The position numbers and the translations under genes were made by a program. Below are positions 32,508 to 42,931 of a stretch of DNA of 64,000 nt, piece after piece (the first letter of the stretch is position 1; each line of letters begins with the position of its first letter). The stretch is from Nocardia sp. NBC_00508. GTDB taxonomy: Bacteria > Actinomycetota > Actinomycetes > Mycobacteriales > Mycobacteriaceae. Below the pieces are notes generated by a model. The model worked only from the letters and a program-made list of their open reading frames with translations, ran no database searches and was not told the DNA's origin. The stretch is taken from contig NZ_CP107852.1 in assembly GCF_036346875.1 (NCBI RefSeq), forward strand, positions 2,170,001 through 2,234,000. The letters are read 5' to 3'.

Positions 32508-35500
32508 GTGGCAGACCGCAGCGCTCTCTACACGCCCATCCATCCCGTTCGCTTCGTCACCTCCGCCGCTCTGTTCGACGGGCACGACGCGGCGATCAAC
32601 ATCATGCGCCGCATCCTGCAGAGCCAGGGCGCGGAGGTGATTCACCTCGGCCACAATCGAGCGGTCAGCGAGGTGGTGGACGCGGTGCTCACCGAGGACG
32701 CGCAGGGCGTCGCGGTCAGCTCCTACCAGGGTGGCCACGTCGAGTACTTCGAATACCTGGCGGACGCCTTGTGCAAGGCAGGGGCCGAGCACGTGCGGAT
32801 CTTCGGCGGCGGCGGGGGCGTGATCGTCTCCGAGGAGATCGCGCGGCTGGCCGAATCCGGCGTGACCATCTTCTCCCCCGAGGACGGGCAACGACTCGGC
32901 CTGCCGGGGATGATCAATCAGCTGATCCGCGACTGCGATATCGACGTGGCGGCCCAACCGTCCGCGCTGGACGCGGTGCTCGCGGGCGAGCGAGCCGCTC
33001 TGGCCCGCGTCATCACCTGTCTGCAAGGCAACACGCTGCCCGAGACCGACCGGAGGAAGCTGATCGAGGCGGCGGCGGCGCGCCGGGTGCCGGTGCTCGG
33101 CATCACCGGGACCGGCGGATCCGGAAAGTCCTCGCTCACCGACGAATTGGTGCGCCGCCTGCGTTCGGACCAACAGGACAAGCTGCGGGTCGCGATCCTC
33201 GCGGTGGACCCGACCCGGCGGCGCGGCGGCGGCGCGCTGCTCGGCGACCGGATCCGGATGAACGCTCTGGACGGCGACCACGTCTTCTTCCGCTCGCTTG
33301 CCACCCGCGGTGGACGGGAACTGCCGGACAACATCGATCTGATCGTGACCGCTTGCAAAGCCGCGGGATACGACTTGGTCATCGTGGAGACGCCGGGCAT
33401 CGGTCAGGGCGACGCGGCGGTGAGCGAGCACGTCGACGTGTCGATGTACGTGATGACGCCCGAGTTCGGCGCCGCCTCCCAGCTGGAGAAGATCGACATG
33501 CTGGATTTCGCGGACGTGGTGGCGATCAACAAGTTCGAGCGCCGCGGCGCCGCGGACGCGCTGCGCGACGTGGCGCGGCAGCTGATCCGCAATCGGGAGG
33601 AGTTCCAGGCGACGCCGGAGGACATGCCCGTCTTCGGTACCAGCGCCGCGACGTTCAACGACGACGGAGTGACAGCGCTCTACCAGCACCTGACCGGTTT
33701 GCTCGCCGAACACGGTCTACCGCTGGAGCCCGGCGCGCTGCCGAAGGTGGACACCCGCGTTTCCACGCGCTTCGCGCAGCTCATTCCGCCCGCGCGAGTC
33801 CGCTACCTGGCCGAGATCGCCGAGACCGTGCGCGGCTATCACGCCGAGACCGCCGCCCAAGTCGTCGCCGCGCAGCGCGCGCAACGCCTCGAGCAAGTGG
33901 CGGCCGAATTGCCCGACGACACGGCCGTCGCCGAACTGGCCGAGCGGGCGCGCGCCGATCTCACCCCGGCGAATGCCGCGCTGCTGGCCGAATGGCCCGC
34001 GCTGGCCGAGTCCTATCGCGGAGACGAGCAAGTGGTGCGCGTGCGCGATCGCGAGATCCATACCGCGCTGCGCCGGGAAACGCTGTCCGGCAATTCGATT
34101 CCGCGCGTCGCCCTGCCCCGCTACACCGATCACGGTGAGCTGCTTCGGTTCCTGCGCGCCGAGCACCTGCCAGGACGATTCCCGTTCACGGCGGGAGTTT
34201 TCCTGTTCAAACGCGACACCGAGGACCCGGCGCGGATGTTCGCCGGCGAGGGCGACCCGTTCCGCACCAACCGCCGGTTCAAGGTGCTCAGCGAGCATTC
34301 CGACGCGAAAAGGCTGTCCACCGCATTCGACTCGGTGACACTCTATGGTCACGATCCTGCCGAGCGCCCCGACATCTACGGCAAGGTCGGCACGTCCGGG
34401 GTGTCGATCGCCTCGCTCGAGGACATGGAGGTGCTCTACGACGGCTTCGATCTGACCGCGCCGACCACGTCGGTGTCGATGACCATCAACGGCCCCGCGC
34501 CGACCATCCTGGCGTACTTCCTCAACACCGCGATCGACCAGGCGCTGGATCGGTTCACCGGCGAGCACAGACGGCAACCGACCGACGCCGAGGCGGCCGA
34601 TATCCGCGCGCGGACGCTGGCCACGGTGCGCGGCACGGTGCAGGCCGACATCCTCAAGGAGGATCAGGGCCAGAACACCTGCATCTTCTCCACCGAGTTC
34701 AGCCTGCGCATGATGGCCGACATCCAGGAATGGTTCGTGCGCAACAGCGTCCGCAATTTCTACTCGGTGTCGATCTCCGGCTACCACATCGCCGAGGCGG
34801 GCGCGAATCCCATCAGCCAACTGGCCTTCACCCTGGCCAACGGGTTCACCTATGTGGAGGCGTATCTCGCGCGCGGCATGCACATCGATGACTTCGCGCC
34901 CAACCTGTCGTTCTTCTTCTCCAACGGGATGGACCCGGAATATTCGGTCATCGGCCGGGTGGCCCGGCGCATCTGGGCCATCGCCATGCGGGATCGCTAC
35001 GGCTCAGGCGAACGGTCGCAGAAGCTCAAGTACCACATCCAGACCTCCGGCCGGTCGCTGCACGCGCAGGAGATGAACTTCAACGACATCCGCACCACGC
35101 TGCAGGCGCTGATCGCGATCTACGACAACTGCAACAGCCTGCACACCAACGCCTACGACGAGGCGGTGACCACCCCGACCACGGAATCGGTGCGCCGCGC
35201 GCTGGCGATCCAGCTGATCATCAACCGGGAGTGGGGCGTCGCGATGAACGAGAATCCGCTGCAGGGCAGCTTTCTCGTCGACGAGCTCACCGACCTGGTC
35301 GAAGAAGCCGTACTGGCCGAGTTCGACCGGATCAGCGAACGCGGCGGCGTGCTCGGCGCGATGGAGACCGGCTACCAGCGCGGCAAGATCCAGGACGAAT
35401 CGATGCGCTACGAGCAGCGCAAACACGATGGTTCGTTGCCGATCATCGGCGTGAACACCTTCCGCAACTCACACGGCGAACCGCACCGGGTGCTGGAGCT

Positions 35501-35726
35501 GGCGCGCGGGACCGAGGCGGAGAAGCAGTCGCAGCTGCGGCGGGTCCGCGAGTTCCAGCAGCGGCACCGCGACGACGCCCACACCGCACTGGCCCGTCTG
35601 GAAGCGGTGGCCCGCACCGACGACAACATCTTCGCGGTGTTGATGGACGCCGCCCAGGTGTGCACGCTGCAGCAGATCACCGACACTTTCTTCCGCGTCG
35701 GCGGTCAGTACCGCCGCAACGTGTGA
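32508..35726 (+). CDS. icmF: fused isobutyryl-CoA mutase IcmF
   Basis: The 1072-aa protein combines three parts. The B12-binding domain has ALFDGHDAAIN, with His26 as lower cobalt ligand, and a GGGGGV loop near 105. A MeaB-like GTPase domain has Walker A GTGGSGKSS at about 199-207. A C-terminal acyl-CoA mutase TIM barrel begins near residue 570 (GKVGTSGVSIASLEDM, then SVSISGYHIAEAGA). It interconverts isobutyryl-CoA and butyryl-CoA with adenosylcobalamin, the GTPase acting as its own chaperone. GTG start with GGAGGA. Some IcmF enzymes also isomerise pivalyl-CoA; that cannot be decided here. Confidence 0.95.
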   Translation: MADRSALYTPIHPVRFVTSAALFDGHDAAINIMRRILQSQGAEVIHLGHNRAVSEVVDAVLTEDAQGVAVSSYQGGHVEYFEYLADALCKAGAEHVRIFGGGGGVIVSEEIARLAESGVTIFSPEDGQRLGLPGMINQLIRDCDIDVAAQPSALDAVLAGERAALARVITCLQGNTLPETDRRKLIEAAAARRVPVLGITGTGGSGKSSLTDELVRRLRSDQQDKLRVAILAVDPTRRRGGGALLGDRIRMNALDGDHVFFRSLATRGGRELPDNIDLIVTACKAAGYDLVIVETPGIGQGDAAVSEHVDVSMYVMTPEFGAASQLEKIDMLDFADVVAINKFERRGAADALRDVARQLIRNREEFQATPEDMPVFGTSAATFNDDGVTALYQHLTGLLAEHGLPLEPGALPKVDTRVSTRFAQLIPPARVRYLAEIAETVRGYHAETAAQVVAAQRAQRLEQVAAELPDDTAVAELAERARADLTPANAALLAEWPALAESYRGDEQVVRVRDREIHTALRRETLSGNSIPRVALPRYTDHGELLRFLRAEHLPGRFPFTAGVFLFKRDTEDPARMFAGEGDPFRTNRRFKVLSEHSDAKRLSTAFDSVTLYGHDPAERPDIYGKVGTSGVSIASLEDMEVLYDGFDLTAPTTSVSMTINGPAPTILAYFLNTAIDQALDRFTGEHRRQPTDAEAADIRARTLATVRGTVQADILKEDQGQNTCIFSTEFSLRMMADIQEWFVRNSVRNFYSVSISGYHIAEAGANPISQLAFTLANGFTYVEAYLARGMHIDDFAPNLSFFFSNGMDPEYSVIGRVARRIWAIAMRDRYGSGERSQKLKYHIQTSGRSLHAQEMNFNDIRTTLQALIAIYDNCNSLHTNAYDEAVTTPTTESVRRALAIQLIINREWGVAMNENPLQGSFLVDELTDLVEEAVLAEFDRISERGGVLGAMETGYQRGKIQDESMRYEQRKHDGSLPIIGVNTFRNSHGEPHRVLELARGTEAEKQSQLRRVREFQQRHRDDAHTALARLEAVARTDDNIFAVLMDAAQVCTLQQITDTFFRVGGQYRRNV

Positions 35727-35748
35727 GTCATGCCGAACGGCTGAGCCG

Positions 35749-36184
<436 letters not shown>

Positions 36185-36212
36185 CTAGAGAACTAATTGG
36201 TAGATCCACAAG

Positions 36213-36232
36213 ATTGAACTTGTAAGTTCATT
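36213..36232. promoter_or_regulatory. TetR operator candidate 2
   Basis: ATTGAACTT-GT-AAGTTCATT has 8 of 9 arm positions paired. It shares the ATTGAACT half-site with the first palindrome; centres are 48 bp apart. It lies 30 bp upstream of the TetR gene. Confidence 0.7.
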
Positions 36233-36261
36233 CCGGTCCGGCGAGGCGCTAGCATGCAGAG

Positions 36262-36891
36262 GTGGCCGGAACAACGGCGGCGCGCGGCCGCATCGACAAG
36301 CGACAGGCGATCCTGGACGTCGCGTTCACCGTCTTCGCTCGCCGTGGCTACGACAAGGCCTGTGTGCAGGAGATCGCCGACGCTGCCGGCGTCGCCAAAC
36401 CGACGGTCTACAACCACCTCAACGACAAGCAGACGCTGTTCGAGCATGCGGCGCTCGCCGCGGCCGACGCCGTGGCGGCCCAGACCTTGGCGATCGTGGA
36501 CGAGCTGCGTGAGCCGGGCGAGGATCTGGCCGTGGCACTGACCGATGTGGCGTCCCGGCTGCTCGAGATCTGTGCGAGCGATCGCGCCCGCGCCCTGCGC
36601 GCGCTCACCTATGCCCAGCTCGCGGCGTTTCCCGACCTCGTCGACACCGTGCTCACCCGCACCTCGGGCGCCGTCGCCGAAGCGCTGGCCGACCGGCTCG
36701 CCCGGCTCGCGCTCGCGGGCAGGCTCCGCGTCACCGACCCGTCGGAGGCTGCCGACCAATTGCTCGCCCTGCTCACCGGCCCGCTGGAGGCCCGTTCCCG
36801 GCTCGGAACCCGGGCGGTCGAGGCCGGCGAACTCGACAGCATCGCCGCGGCCGCGATCCGTACCTTCCTGGCCGCCTACGGGTCCCGCTGA
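36262..36891 (+). CDS. TetR-family transcriptional regulator
   Basis: The 209-aa protein starts at GTG 36262 (MAGTTAARGRIDKRQAIL). The N-terminal HTH reads VFARRGYDKACVQEIADAAG then VAKPTVYNHLNDKQTLF, the classical TetR pattern. The C-terminal ligand domain is all-helical and alanine-rich. It is divergent from the Dabb gene with two ATTGAACT palindromes between, so autoregulation plus control of the Dabb gene is likely. Confidence 0.93.
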   Translation: MAGTTAARGRIDKRQAILDVAFTVFARRGYDKACVQEIADAAGVAKPTVYNHLNDKQTLFEHAALAAADAVAAQTLAIVDELREPGEDLAVALTDVASRLLEICASDRARALRALTYAQLAAFPDLVDTVLTRTSGAVAEALADRLARLALAGRLRVTDPSEAADQLLALLTGPLEARSRLGTRAVEAGELDSIAAAAIRTFLAAYGSR

Positions 36892-36961
36892 TTTCCGGAC
36901 CCGCGGCGCGGGGCGTGTGACAATCGCCAGGCAGACCATCAGCGCGGTTGGGACGGCAGAC

Positions 36962-38032
36962 ATGGACCTCTCGGGCATTCGGATCATCGACGCACACATC
37001 CACCAGTGGGACCCGTTCACCACGCCCCGGGATTTCAGCCGGTTGGCGACGATGCTGCGGTTGCTGCCGGTGCCGGTGGAGGTGGCCAAGCGCCTCGCGC
37101 CCCGGCGGGACAGCGAGTTCGTCGGCGATCCGGTCGCCTACCTTCGGCCCTATCTCCCGTTCGACTACCGCGCCGATGCCGGGAACGCGCCGATCGAGGT
37201 GGTCGCGCACATCGAGGTCCAATGGTCGCAGCCGGGGCCGCTGGGGAAGGCAGGGGAAACCGCCTGGGTGGCGGGGCTGCCGCTGGAAGCAGCACCGCGA
37301 CTGGGCGCGATTCTCGCGGGCGGCGATCCGGCGCAGCCCGGGTTCCCCGAGTTGCTGGACGCGCATGCCGCCGCCTCGCCGCTGCTGCGCGGCATCCGCG
37401 CGATGGTCGCCCACCATCCCGATCCGGGCGTGCGGTCGTTCACCGACACGCCGGGCAAACTCACCACCAAGGCGTTCCTGGACGGCTTCGCGCACCTGGC
37501 CGACCGCGGCCTGTCCTTCGAGGCGTGGGTGTACTCGCACGCCATTCCGGAAGTCACCGCTCTCGCCGAGCGGTATCCGGAGGTGCCGATCGTGCTGAAC
37601 CATCTCGGCACTCCCGCAGGCATTTTCGGCGCGGTCGGCAAACACACCGGCACCCATCCCGGACTGCGTAGACAGCTGCTGGTGCGGTGGCGCGACGATC
37701 TCTCCGCGCTGGCCGCGCGCCCGAACGTGGTCGCGAAGGTCAGCGGGCTGATGATGCCGATCCTCGGCCATCCGGTCCCGCCCCGCGGCACGCCGACGCC
37801 GGTGCCGCAGCTGCTCGACCGGATCGGCCCGCTGGTCGAGCATGCCCTCGACGTCTTCGGCGCCGATCGCCTCATCTGGGGCTCGAACTTCCCCGTGGAC
37901 AAGCCGATCACCAGCATCGCGGGCAGTATCGAGACGATCGCGACCGCGATCACCGGTCACGGCGGCGGCAAGACGGAACTCGAGCAGGTCTTCCGGACCA
38001 CCGCGCAGCGCGTGTACCGGATCGCGGACTGA
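36962..38032 (+). CDS. amidohydrolase-superfamily protein
   Basis: The 356-aa TIM-barrel hydrolase has an N-terminal IIDAHIHQWDP metal motif, a central His in VLNHLGTPAG and a late Asp/Asn region RLIWGSNFPVDKP, the arrangement of amidohydrolase family 2 (lactonase/decarboxylase-like). Metal-dependent hydrolysis of a cyclic or lactone substrate is likely, but specificity is unknown. ATG 36962 precedes MDLSGIRIID. It ends 5 bp from the convergent BtuF-like gene. Confidence 0.87.
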   Translation: MDLSGIRIIDAHIHQWDPFTTPRDFSRLATMLRLLPVPVEVAKRLAPRRDSEFVGDPVAYLRPYLPFDYRADAGNAPIEVVAHIEVQWSQPGPLGKAGETAWVAGLPLEAAPRLGAILAGGDPAQPGFPELLDAHAAASPLLRGIRAMVAHHPDPGVRSFTDTPGKLTTKAFLDGFAHLADRGLSFEAWVYSHAIPEVTALAERYPEVPIVLNHLGTPAGIFGAVGKHTGTHPGLRRQLLVRWRDDLSALAARPNVVAKVSGLMMPILGHPVPPRGTPTPVPQLLDRIGPLVEHALDVFGADRLIWGSNFPVDKPITSIAGSIETIATAITGHGGGKTELEQVFRTTAQRVYRIAD

Positions 38033-38037
38033 GACGA

Positions 38038-38817
38038 CTACGAACTCGGCTGATTCGGGAGCCGCGCCCGGGCCAGTTGCGCGGTGAGTTCGTCGCGAGC
38101 GGTCGCCAGCGACGGCCCGTACCAGGTGAGGGCGCGGCCCTCCACCAACGCGACCGGAATATGCGGGAAGGCGTCCGGCCCATCGGATTCGGTGAAAACG
38201 TAGGGCTCGTCGGGGAGCACCGCCAGCTCGACACCCTCGGTCAGCTCCGCCTCGGTGACGCGGGGATAGCGCTCGGGGCGGTGGGCGTGCACCAGCCGCA
38301 AGCCGAGACGGCGCGCGATATCGCCGGTGAAGGTTTCGCGTCCGACTACCATCCACGGATTGCGCCAGACCGGAATGACCGCGGCGCGTTCCGGTTCGGG
38401 TGCCGGTGGCGCCCACGCGGATTCCGCCTCGACCAGCCAGCGCGGGATGCCGACGCCGAGCGCCTGGATACAGAGCCGGGCGAGGGAAGCCATTGCGTCG
38501 TCGACGGTTTCGATCCTGGTGACCCACACCGGTATTCGCGCGGCGCGTAAGCGCACGACATCGAGGCGGCGGTTCTCCTCCATGTTGCACAACACGAGGT
38601 CCGGGCGGAGTTCGATGATGCGCCGGATGTTCGGATTCTTGGTGCCGCGGACCCGTTCGACCGCCAAGTCCGCCGGATGCGTGCACCACTGTGTGGCGGC
38701 GACAAGGACTTCCGGGCAGGTCAGCGCCACAGCCTCGGTCAGCGACGGCACCAGCGACACCACCCGGCGCGGGGGCGTGCGGACGTCCACGGAGGTTCCG
38801 AGATCGTCGCGCGGCAA
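38038..38817 (-). CDS. helical-backbone metal receptor (BtuF-like) protein
   Basis: About 259 aa. The RVVSLVPSLTEAVAL start and RPDLVLCNMEENRRLDVVRL segment match the BtuF/TroA-like substrate-binding fold for cobalamin or metal chelates. No signal peptide or lipobox is present, so it is probably not a classical ABC receptor; cytoplasmic homologues of this kind are common. Start is unclear: TTG 38817 (MPRDDLGTSV) keeps the conserved RDDLG stretch; the open frame extends to ATG 38868. A link to IcmF cobalamin supply is conceivable but unsupported. Confidence 0.75.
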   Translation of the reverse strand: MPRDDLGTSVDVRTPPRRVVSLVPSLTEAVALTCPEVLVAATQWCTHPADLAVERVRGTKNPNIRRIIELRPDLVLCNMEENRRLDVVRLRAARIPVWVTRIETVDDAMASLARLCIQALGVGIPRWLVEAESAWAPPAPEPERAAVIPVWRNPWMVVGRETFTGDIARRLGLRLVHAHRPERYPRVTEAELTEGVELAVLPDEPYVFTESDGPDAFPHIPVALVEGRALTWYGPSLATARDELTAQLARARLPNQPSS

Positions 38818-39272
38818 CGCTGCCGATGGGCTGTTCCCTGCCACGTACACCAGCCTATAACAGAACATATACGCTGGTGGATGGGCATTTCTCGGGCGTT
38901 TTTCACGGCATCCGAGTTCGGTCGCTCCACGTTCCGATGCTGCCGGGAACCTCGGGTGTGGGCTCAGTACCCGGCCGACAGCGTCGGCACGACTTCACCT
39001 CGTCATTACCGGCGGCCCGGCTGGATGAAGAGCATTGGGCTCCAGTAGATCTGGCGACGACTGTTGCCGATCACGGTTTACGCGTCAAGTTCGGCGCAAG
39101 GGCAGTGCGCGGGCGCTCCTGGGGCAGTTCCGTATGGAAGGGCTGGGCGGGAGACTTAATAGCGGCACCCGGCGTCGGGAAGTCTCCGGTCCCTTGGCAG
39201 CGCCGGATTCGATCCCGCCCCGATTGTCCGGCGTCAACCGACAGCCCCGATGCTGGGTGCCCACCAAGCCGT
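38818..39272. other. gap without supported gene
   Basis: A plus-strand frame passes through (TLVDGHFSGVFHGIRV..., then EEHWAPVDLATTVADHG), with slightly protein-like segments but no start, ribosome site or family match. It may be old coding sequence in decay. The minus strand near 38850-38866 has TATA-like boxes that could serve the BtuF-like gene. Confidence 0.4.
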
Positions 39273-40040
39273 TCAGCCGTCGAACCGGCGATAGAGCGCG
39301 ATGAGTTCGCGCAGGCCGGTCGCGGCGGTCGTCTCGTCGGGCGCGGTCATCCGCAGCGCCTTGCGCAGCAGCACTGGGTCCAAATCCTCTGGTGCGGGGC
39401 GGAATTCGAGGTTCGGCAGGTCCGGCAAAATCATGTTGTCGCCATACGGGTCATCGGAGGCGGCAGGCTGAGCCTCGCGTTCGATGCCGCCGATCAACGT
39501 GTCCAGGTCGAGGCCGCGCAGGATGAGGATCTCGCGCGGGCGTTCGTCGAGCCGCTCGGCCAGCAGATAGCACACCGCGGCCACATGTTTGCACGGCCAG
39601 CCCGGATCCGGGCAGGTGCAGGTGAAATCCAGGTCCGCCGCGGTGCTGGGCAGCAGCAGCGGCCCGAGGTCGGTCGGCAACGCGCCGGACGCGATCTCGG
39701 CGAGCATGCCCGGCGCGGAACGGATCATCTCGATCAGCAGTTCGACCTCGTCCTCGCGCAGCGGACGCACGGTGAACAGCGCCGTGAACGGACGTGGTTG
39801 ACTGCCTTGCACTTCCGCGGTGACGGCGCCGGGCTCGATCCGGTAGTTCACCACCTGACCGGACCTGGCGTAATTGCGGCCGCGCGACAGACGCCCCGGC
39901 TCCGCCATCCGCTCCACCGACTCCACCAGGGCCTTGCCCCACCAAGTGCGCCCGAACGCGCCGCGGCGGCTGCGCGCGGCCGCCCCGCCGCGCACCGGCA
40001 GCTTCTTTCCGTACTCGGAGTAGTCGACGAAGGGGCTCAT
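39273..40040 (-). CDS. SWIM zinc-finger protein
   Basis: The 255-aa protein contains the SWIM motif CTCPDPGWPCKHVAAV (CxC...CxH) at about residues 146-161, preceded by a family N-domain (GRTWWGKALVESVERM, RLSRGRNYARSGQV). SWIM fingers bind nucleic acid or protein partners. Its ATG overlaps the stop of the SNF2-type helicase gene (ATGA), so the two proteins are made together and very likely work as a pair. Confidence 0.92.
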   Translation of the reverse strand: MSPFVDYSEYGKKLPVRGGAAARSRRGAFGRTWWGKALVESVERMAEPGRLSRGRNYARSGQVVNYRIEPGAVTAEVQGSQPRPFTALFTVRPLREDEVELLIEMIRSAPGMLAEIASGALPTDLGPLLLPSTAADLDFTCTCPDPGWPCKHVAAVCYLLAERLDERPREILILRGLDLDTLIGGIEREAQPAASDDPYGDNMILPDLPNLEFRPAPEDLDPVLLRKALRMTAPDETTAATGLRELIALYRRFDG

Positions 40041-42931
40041 TCGCCCACCGCCGCGGCGCCGAGGGTGAACAGATCGCGCAGTTCGTCGGTGCTCAGCTCG
40101 GTGATCCAGTTCTCCCCCGCACCGACGGCCAGATCGGCGAGTTGCCGCTTGCCGGTGATCATCTCGTCGATCCGCTCCTCGATGGTGTCCACGCACACCA
40201 GCTTGCGCACCTGGACGTTGCGCCGCTGCCCGATCCGGAAGGCGCGGTCGGTGGCCTGGTTCTCCACCGCGGGATTCCACCAGCGGTCCAGGTGGACAAC
40301 GTGATTGGCTGCGGTGAGGTTGATTCCCGTGCCACCTGCTTTGAGCGACAACAACATCAGCGGCGGCCCGTCCGGCGCCTGGAACCGGGCGACCATGTCG
40401 TCGCGCTTCTTCTTCGGCACGCCACCGTGCAGGAACGGGATCTCGGCGCCGAACCGCTCGGCCAGATACGGCGCGATCAGCCCGCCGAACTCACGGAACT
40501 GGGTGAACAGCAAGGCTTTCTCGCCGTCGGCGAGCACCGAGTCGACCACATCCTCCACGAGAGCGAGCTTTCCGGAACGGTGGGCGCCGCGGTGCAGCAC
40601 GCCCGACCCGTCGCCGAGGAAATGCGCGGGATGGTTGCACACCTGCTTGAGCCGGGTGAGCGCGCCGAGTACGGCGCCCTTGCGGGCCATGCCTTCGGCG
40701 TCCTTGATCTTGGCCAGCATGTCGTCGACGACCGCCTGGTAGAGCGCGGCCTGCTCGACGGTGAGATTGGCCCGCACCGTCATCTCCAGCTTGTCCGGCA
40801 GATCGCTGATCACCGCGGGGTCGGTCTTCACTCGGCGCAGCACGAACGGCCGGGTGAGCCAGCGCAGGCGGCTGATCGCGTTCTCGTCGCGCTCGCGCTC
40901 GATGGGCACCGCGAAGCGCGCGCGGAACGATTGCGGGCTGCCGAGCACCTTGGGCATCGCGAAATCCATGATGGAGCGCAGCTCTTCCAACCGGTTCTCC
41001 ACCGGAGTCCCGGTGAGCGCCAGCCGATGCCGCGCGCGCAGCGACCGCGCCGCCCGCGCCTGCCGCGTGCCCGCGTTCTTGATGTGCTGCGCCTCGTCCA
41101 GGACGATGCGGTCCCACGGTTGCCTGCCGAGTTCCTCGACATCGCGGGCGAGCAGCGTGTAGGTGGTGATCACCAGATCGGCCGCGGCGATCGCCTCGTC
41201 GAGTTCGCCACCCGCCCGCCGCCCCGCGCCGTGGTGCACCCACACCCGGAGGTCGGGGGCGAATCGCTCGGCCTCGCGCTGCCAGTTGCCGACCACCGAC
41301 ATCGGGCACACCAGCAAAGTCGGGCCCGCAGAGCCGGTCGCGGACGCGCGAACCCGATCGCCGTCGCGGACGCCGGGCGCTTTCGCGGCGACGCACCCAG
41401 CCCCATCATTCGAAGCAGGCGACGCCGTTTCGCGCTCGTGCACCAGCAAGGCGAGCACCTGGACCGTCTTGCCGAGCCCCATGTCATCGGCGAGGATCGC
41501 GCCGCAACCCATCCGGCTCATGGTGGCCAGCCAGGCCAGACCGCGTTCCTGATACGGCCGCAGGTCGGCCTTCAACCCGACCGGCGGCGTGACCGGTGTC
41601 GGTTCGCGGGCGCCATCGAGCAGGTCCGCGGCCCAGCCCGACGCGGTGACCTCGGCGATCGGCACCTGCTGCACCCGTGACGCGGCGATCTCACCGAGCA
41701 TGTCCGCGAAGGTGATCGGAGAGTCGTCGGTGTGCGCGGCGACATACCGGGCCGCGGCGGCGAGCACCTTGTGGTCGGCTTGCACCCACTGACCGCGCAA
41801 CTGGACCAGATCCGACTTGCCGCGCACCAGTCGTTCCATCTCGGCCGGGGTCAGGACGATGTCGCCGAGTGCGAGTTCCCAGCGGTAGGAGACCAGGCCG
41901 CGCATGCCGACCGTGCTCTCCGCCGCGGGCACCGCGCTCTCCACTCGCAGCCGCATGCTCGGTTCGGCGACGCTCCACGCTCGCGGCAGCAGCAGCCGGA
42001 CCCCCGCGGCGTGCAGGGCGTGCGCGCCGTGCGCGACCAAGTCGAGCACCACCTCGGTGGGCAGCAGCAGATCCATGCTGCGCGGATCGCTCGGCAGATC
42101 GCGCAATCGCGGATAGGCCCGCTGCGCCGCGCCGAGTTTGTCCACCACGATCCGGATGAGGTTCGGGTCACCGTGCAGCGGAACGGATTCGGGTGCCTCG
42201 CCGGTGACGGCCAAGCAGACCTCCAACCGCCACAGTGCCATCGTCTCGTCGACGGCGCCCAGTTCGCCATCCGGCTCGAGCAGGCGAAGCACCAGCTCCG
42301 GTTCGTCGCCGGTGAGGCTGGCGCGCCAGCGTTCCAGCACCTCGGCCACCTGATAACTGCCGTTGTCCAGTGCGGTATCGCCGACCAGGGCAGCCACCAG
42401 GGGATGCGGCGAATCCGAGTGGTCGACCAGCGCCCGCGCGATCGGATCGGTGAGTTCGGTGACCATATCGTCGAGCAACGCGGCCGGACGCCCGGCTACT
42501 CGCAAGGCTTGCGGCATGGCCACGGCCAGTTCGGCCAGCCAGGCACGTTGCCGCTCGCCGCCGACCAGCCGCCAGCGCACCCACCACTGGCTGTCTTCCC
42601 TGCGCAGCTCCGGCACGACCCGCCCGGCGCGCACCCAGCGCTCGACCCCGCGCGCGACGTGCGCGAGGAAGCGCAGATCCCCCGCCACCGCTTCGGCGGG
42701 CAGCCGCTGCCGCAGCACTTCTGCCGCCGCGGCGGGAGTCAGAGCATGCGCACGGACCTGGTCGCTCGCGCCCGACCCCACCAGAACTTCCGCTCGATGC
42801 CGGAACTTCGCGGCACGCAACGTATTGCCCAGCGGGTCGGGAAGCGTGCCCAGTTCCTCGGGCAGCACGGTGGCCGGCAAGTCGTGCCAGAGCAGCAACC
42901 CGCGTCCCGGCGACCACAGACCGTGCAGCAT
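40037..42931 (-). CDS. SNF2-family DEAD/DEAH-box ATPase (helicase-like)
   Basis: The 964-aa protein starts at ATG 42931 (MLHGLWSPGRG); TTG 42943 is an alternative. The first 450 residues form the SNF2-associated N-region. The motor follows: ADDMGLGKTVQVLALL (Walker A), VLDEAQHIKN (DExH-like), LTGTPVENRLEELRSIMDF, and helicase C motifs LLSLKAGGTGINLTAAN and RAFRIGQRRNVQV. Such RapA/HepA-like translocases remodel protein-DNA complexes. Translation is coupled with the SWIM gene. Its role (repair, transcription recycling or defence) is not known. Confidence 0.93.
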   Translation of the reverse strand: MLHGLWSPGRGLLLWHDLPATVLPEELGTLPDPLGNTLRAAKFRHRAEVLVGSGASDQVRAHALTPAAAAEVLRQRLPAEAVAGDLRFLAHVARGVERWVRAGRVVPELRREDSQWWVRWRLVGGERQRAWLAELAVAMPQALRVAGRPAALLDDMVTELTDPIARALVDHSDSPHPLVAALVGDTALDNGSYQVAEVLERWRASLTGDEPELVLRLLEPDGELGAVDETMALWRLEVCLAVTGEAPESVPLHGDPNLIRIVVDKLGAAQRAYPRLRDLPSDPRSMDLLLPTEVVLDLVAHGAHALHAAGVRLLLPRAWSVAEPSMRLRVESAVPAAESTVGMRGLVSYRWELALGDIVLTPAEMERLVRGKSDLVQLRGQWVQADHKVLAAAARYVAAHTDDSPITFADMLGEIAASRVQQVPIAEVTASGWAADLLDGAREPTPVTPPVGLKADLRPYQERGLAWLATMSRMGCGAILADDMGLGKTVQVLALLVHERETASPASNDGAGCVAAKAPGVRDGDRVRASATGSAGPTLLVCPMSVVGNWQREAERFAPDLRVWVHHGAGRRAGGELDEAIAAADLVITTYTLLARDVEELGRQPWDRIVLDEAQHIKNAGTRQARAARSLRARHRLALTGTPVENRLEELRSIMDFAMPKVLGSPQSFRARFAVPIERERDENAISRLRWLTRPFVLRRVKTDPAVISDLPDKLEMTVRANLTVEQAALYQAVVDDMLAKIKDAEGMARKGAVLGALTRLKQVCNHPAHFLGDGSGVLHRGAHRSGKLALVEDVVDSVLADGEKALLFTQFREFGGLIAPYLAERFGAEIPFLHGGVPKKKRDDMVARFQAPDGPPLMLLSLKAGGTGINLTAANHVVHLDRWWNPAVENQATDRAFRIGQRRNVQVRKLVCVDTIEERIDEMITGKRQLADLAVGAGENWITELSTDELRDLFTLGAAAVGE

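Noticed and set aside
32486..34138. 550-aa plus-strand frame overlapping icmF
   Set aside because: Arg-rich alternate-frame translation of icmF with no domain content.
38038..38817. Cobalamin ABC receptor dedicated to IcmF
   Set aside because: No signal peptide, lipobox or ABC transporter genes adjoin it, and it is 2.3 kb from icmF with unrelated genes between.
38881..39048. Plus-strand frame MGISRAFFTASEFG
   Set aside because: No ribosome site, no family match, and composition drifts to random; left as an empty gap.
40142..41680. 512-aa plus-strand frame inside the SNF2 gene
   Set aside because: Antisense shadow of the helicase gene; low-complexity His/Arg/Gln composition.
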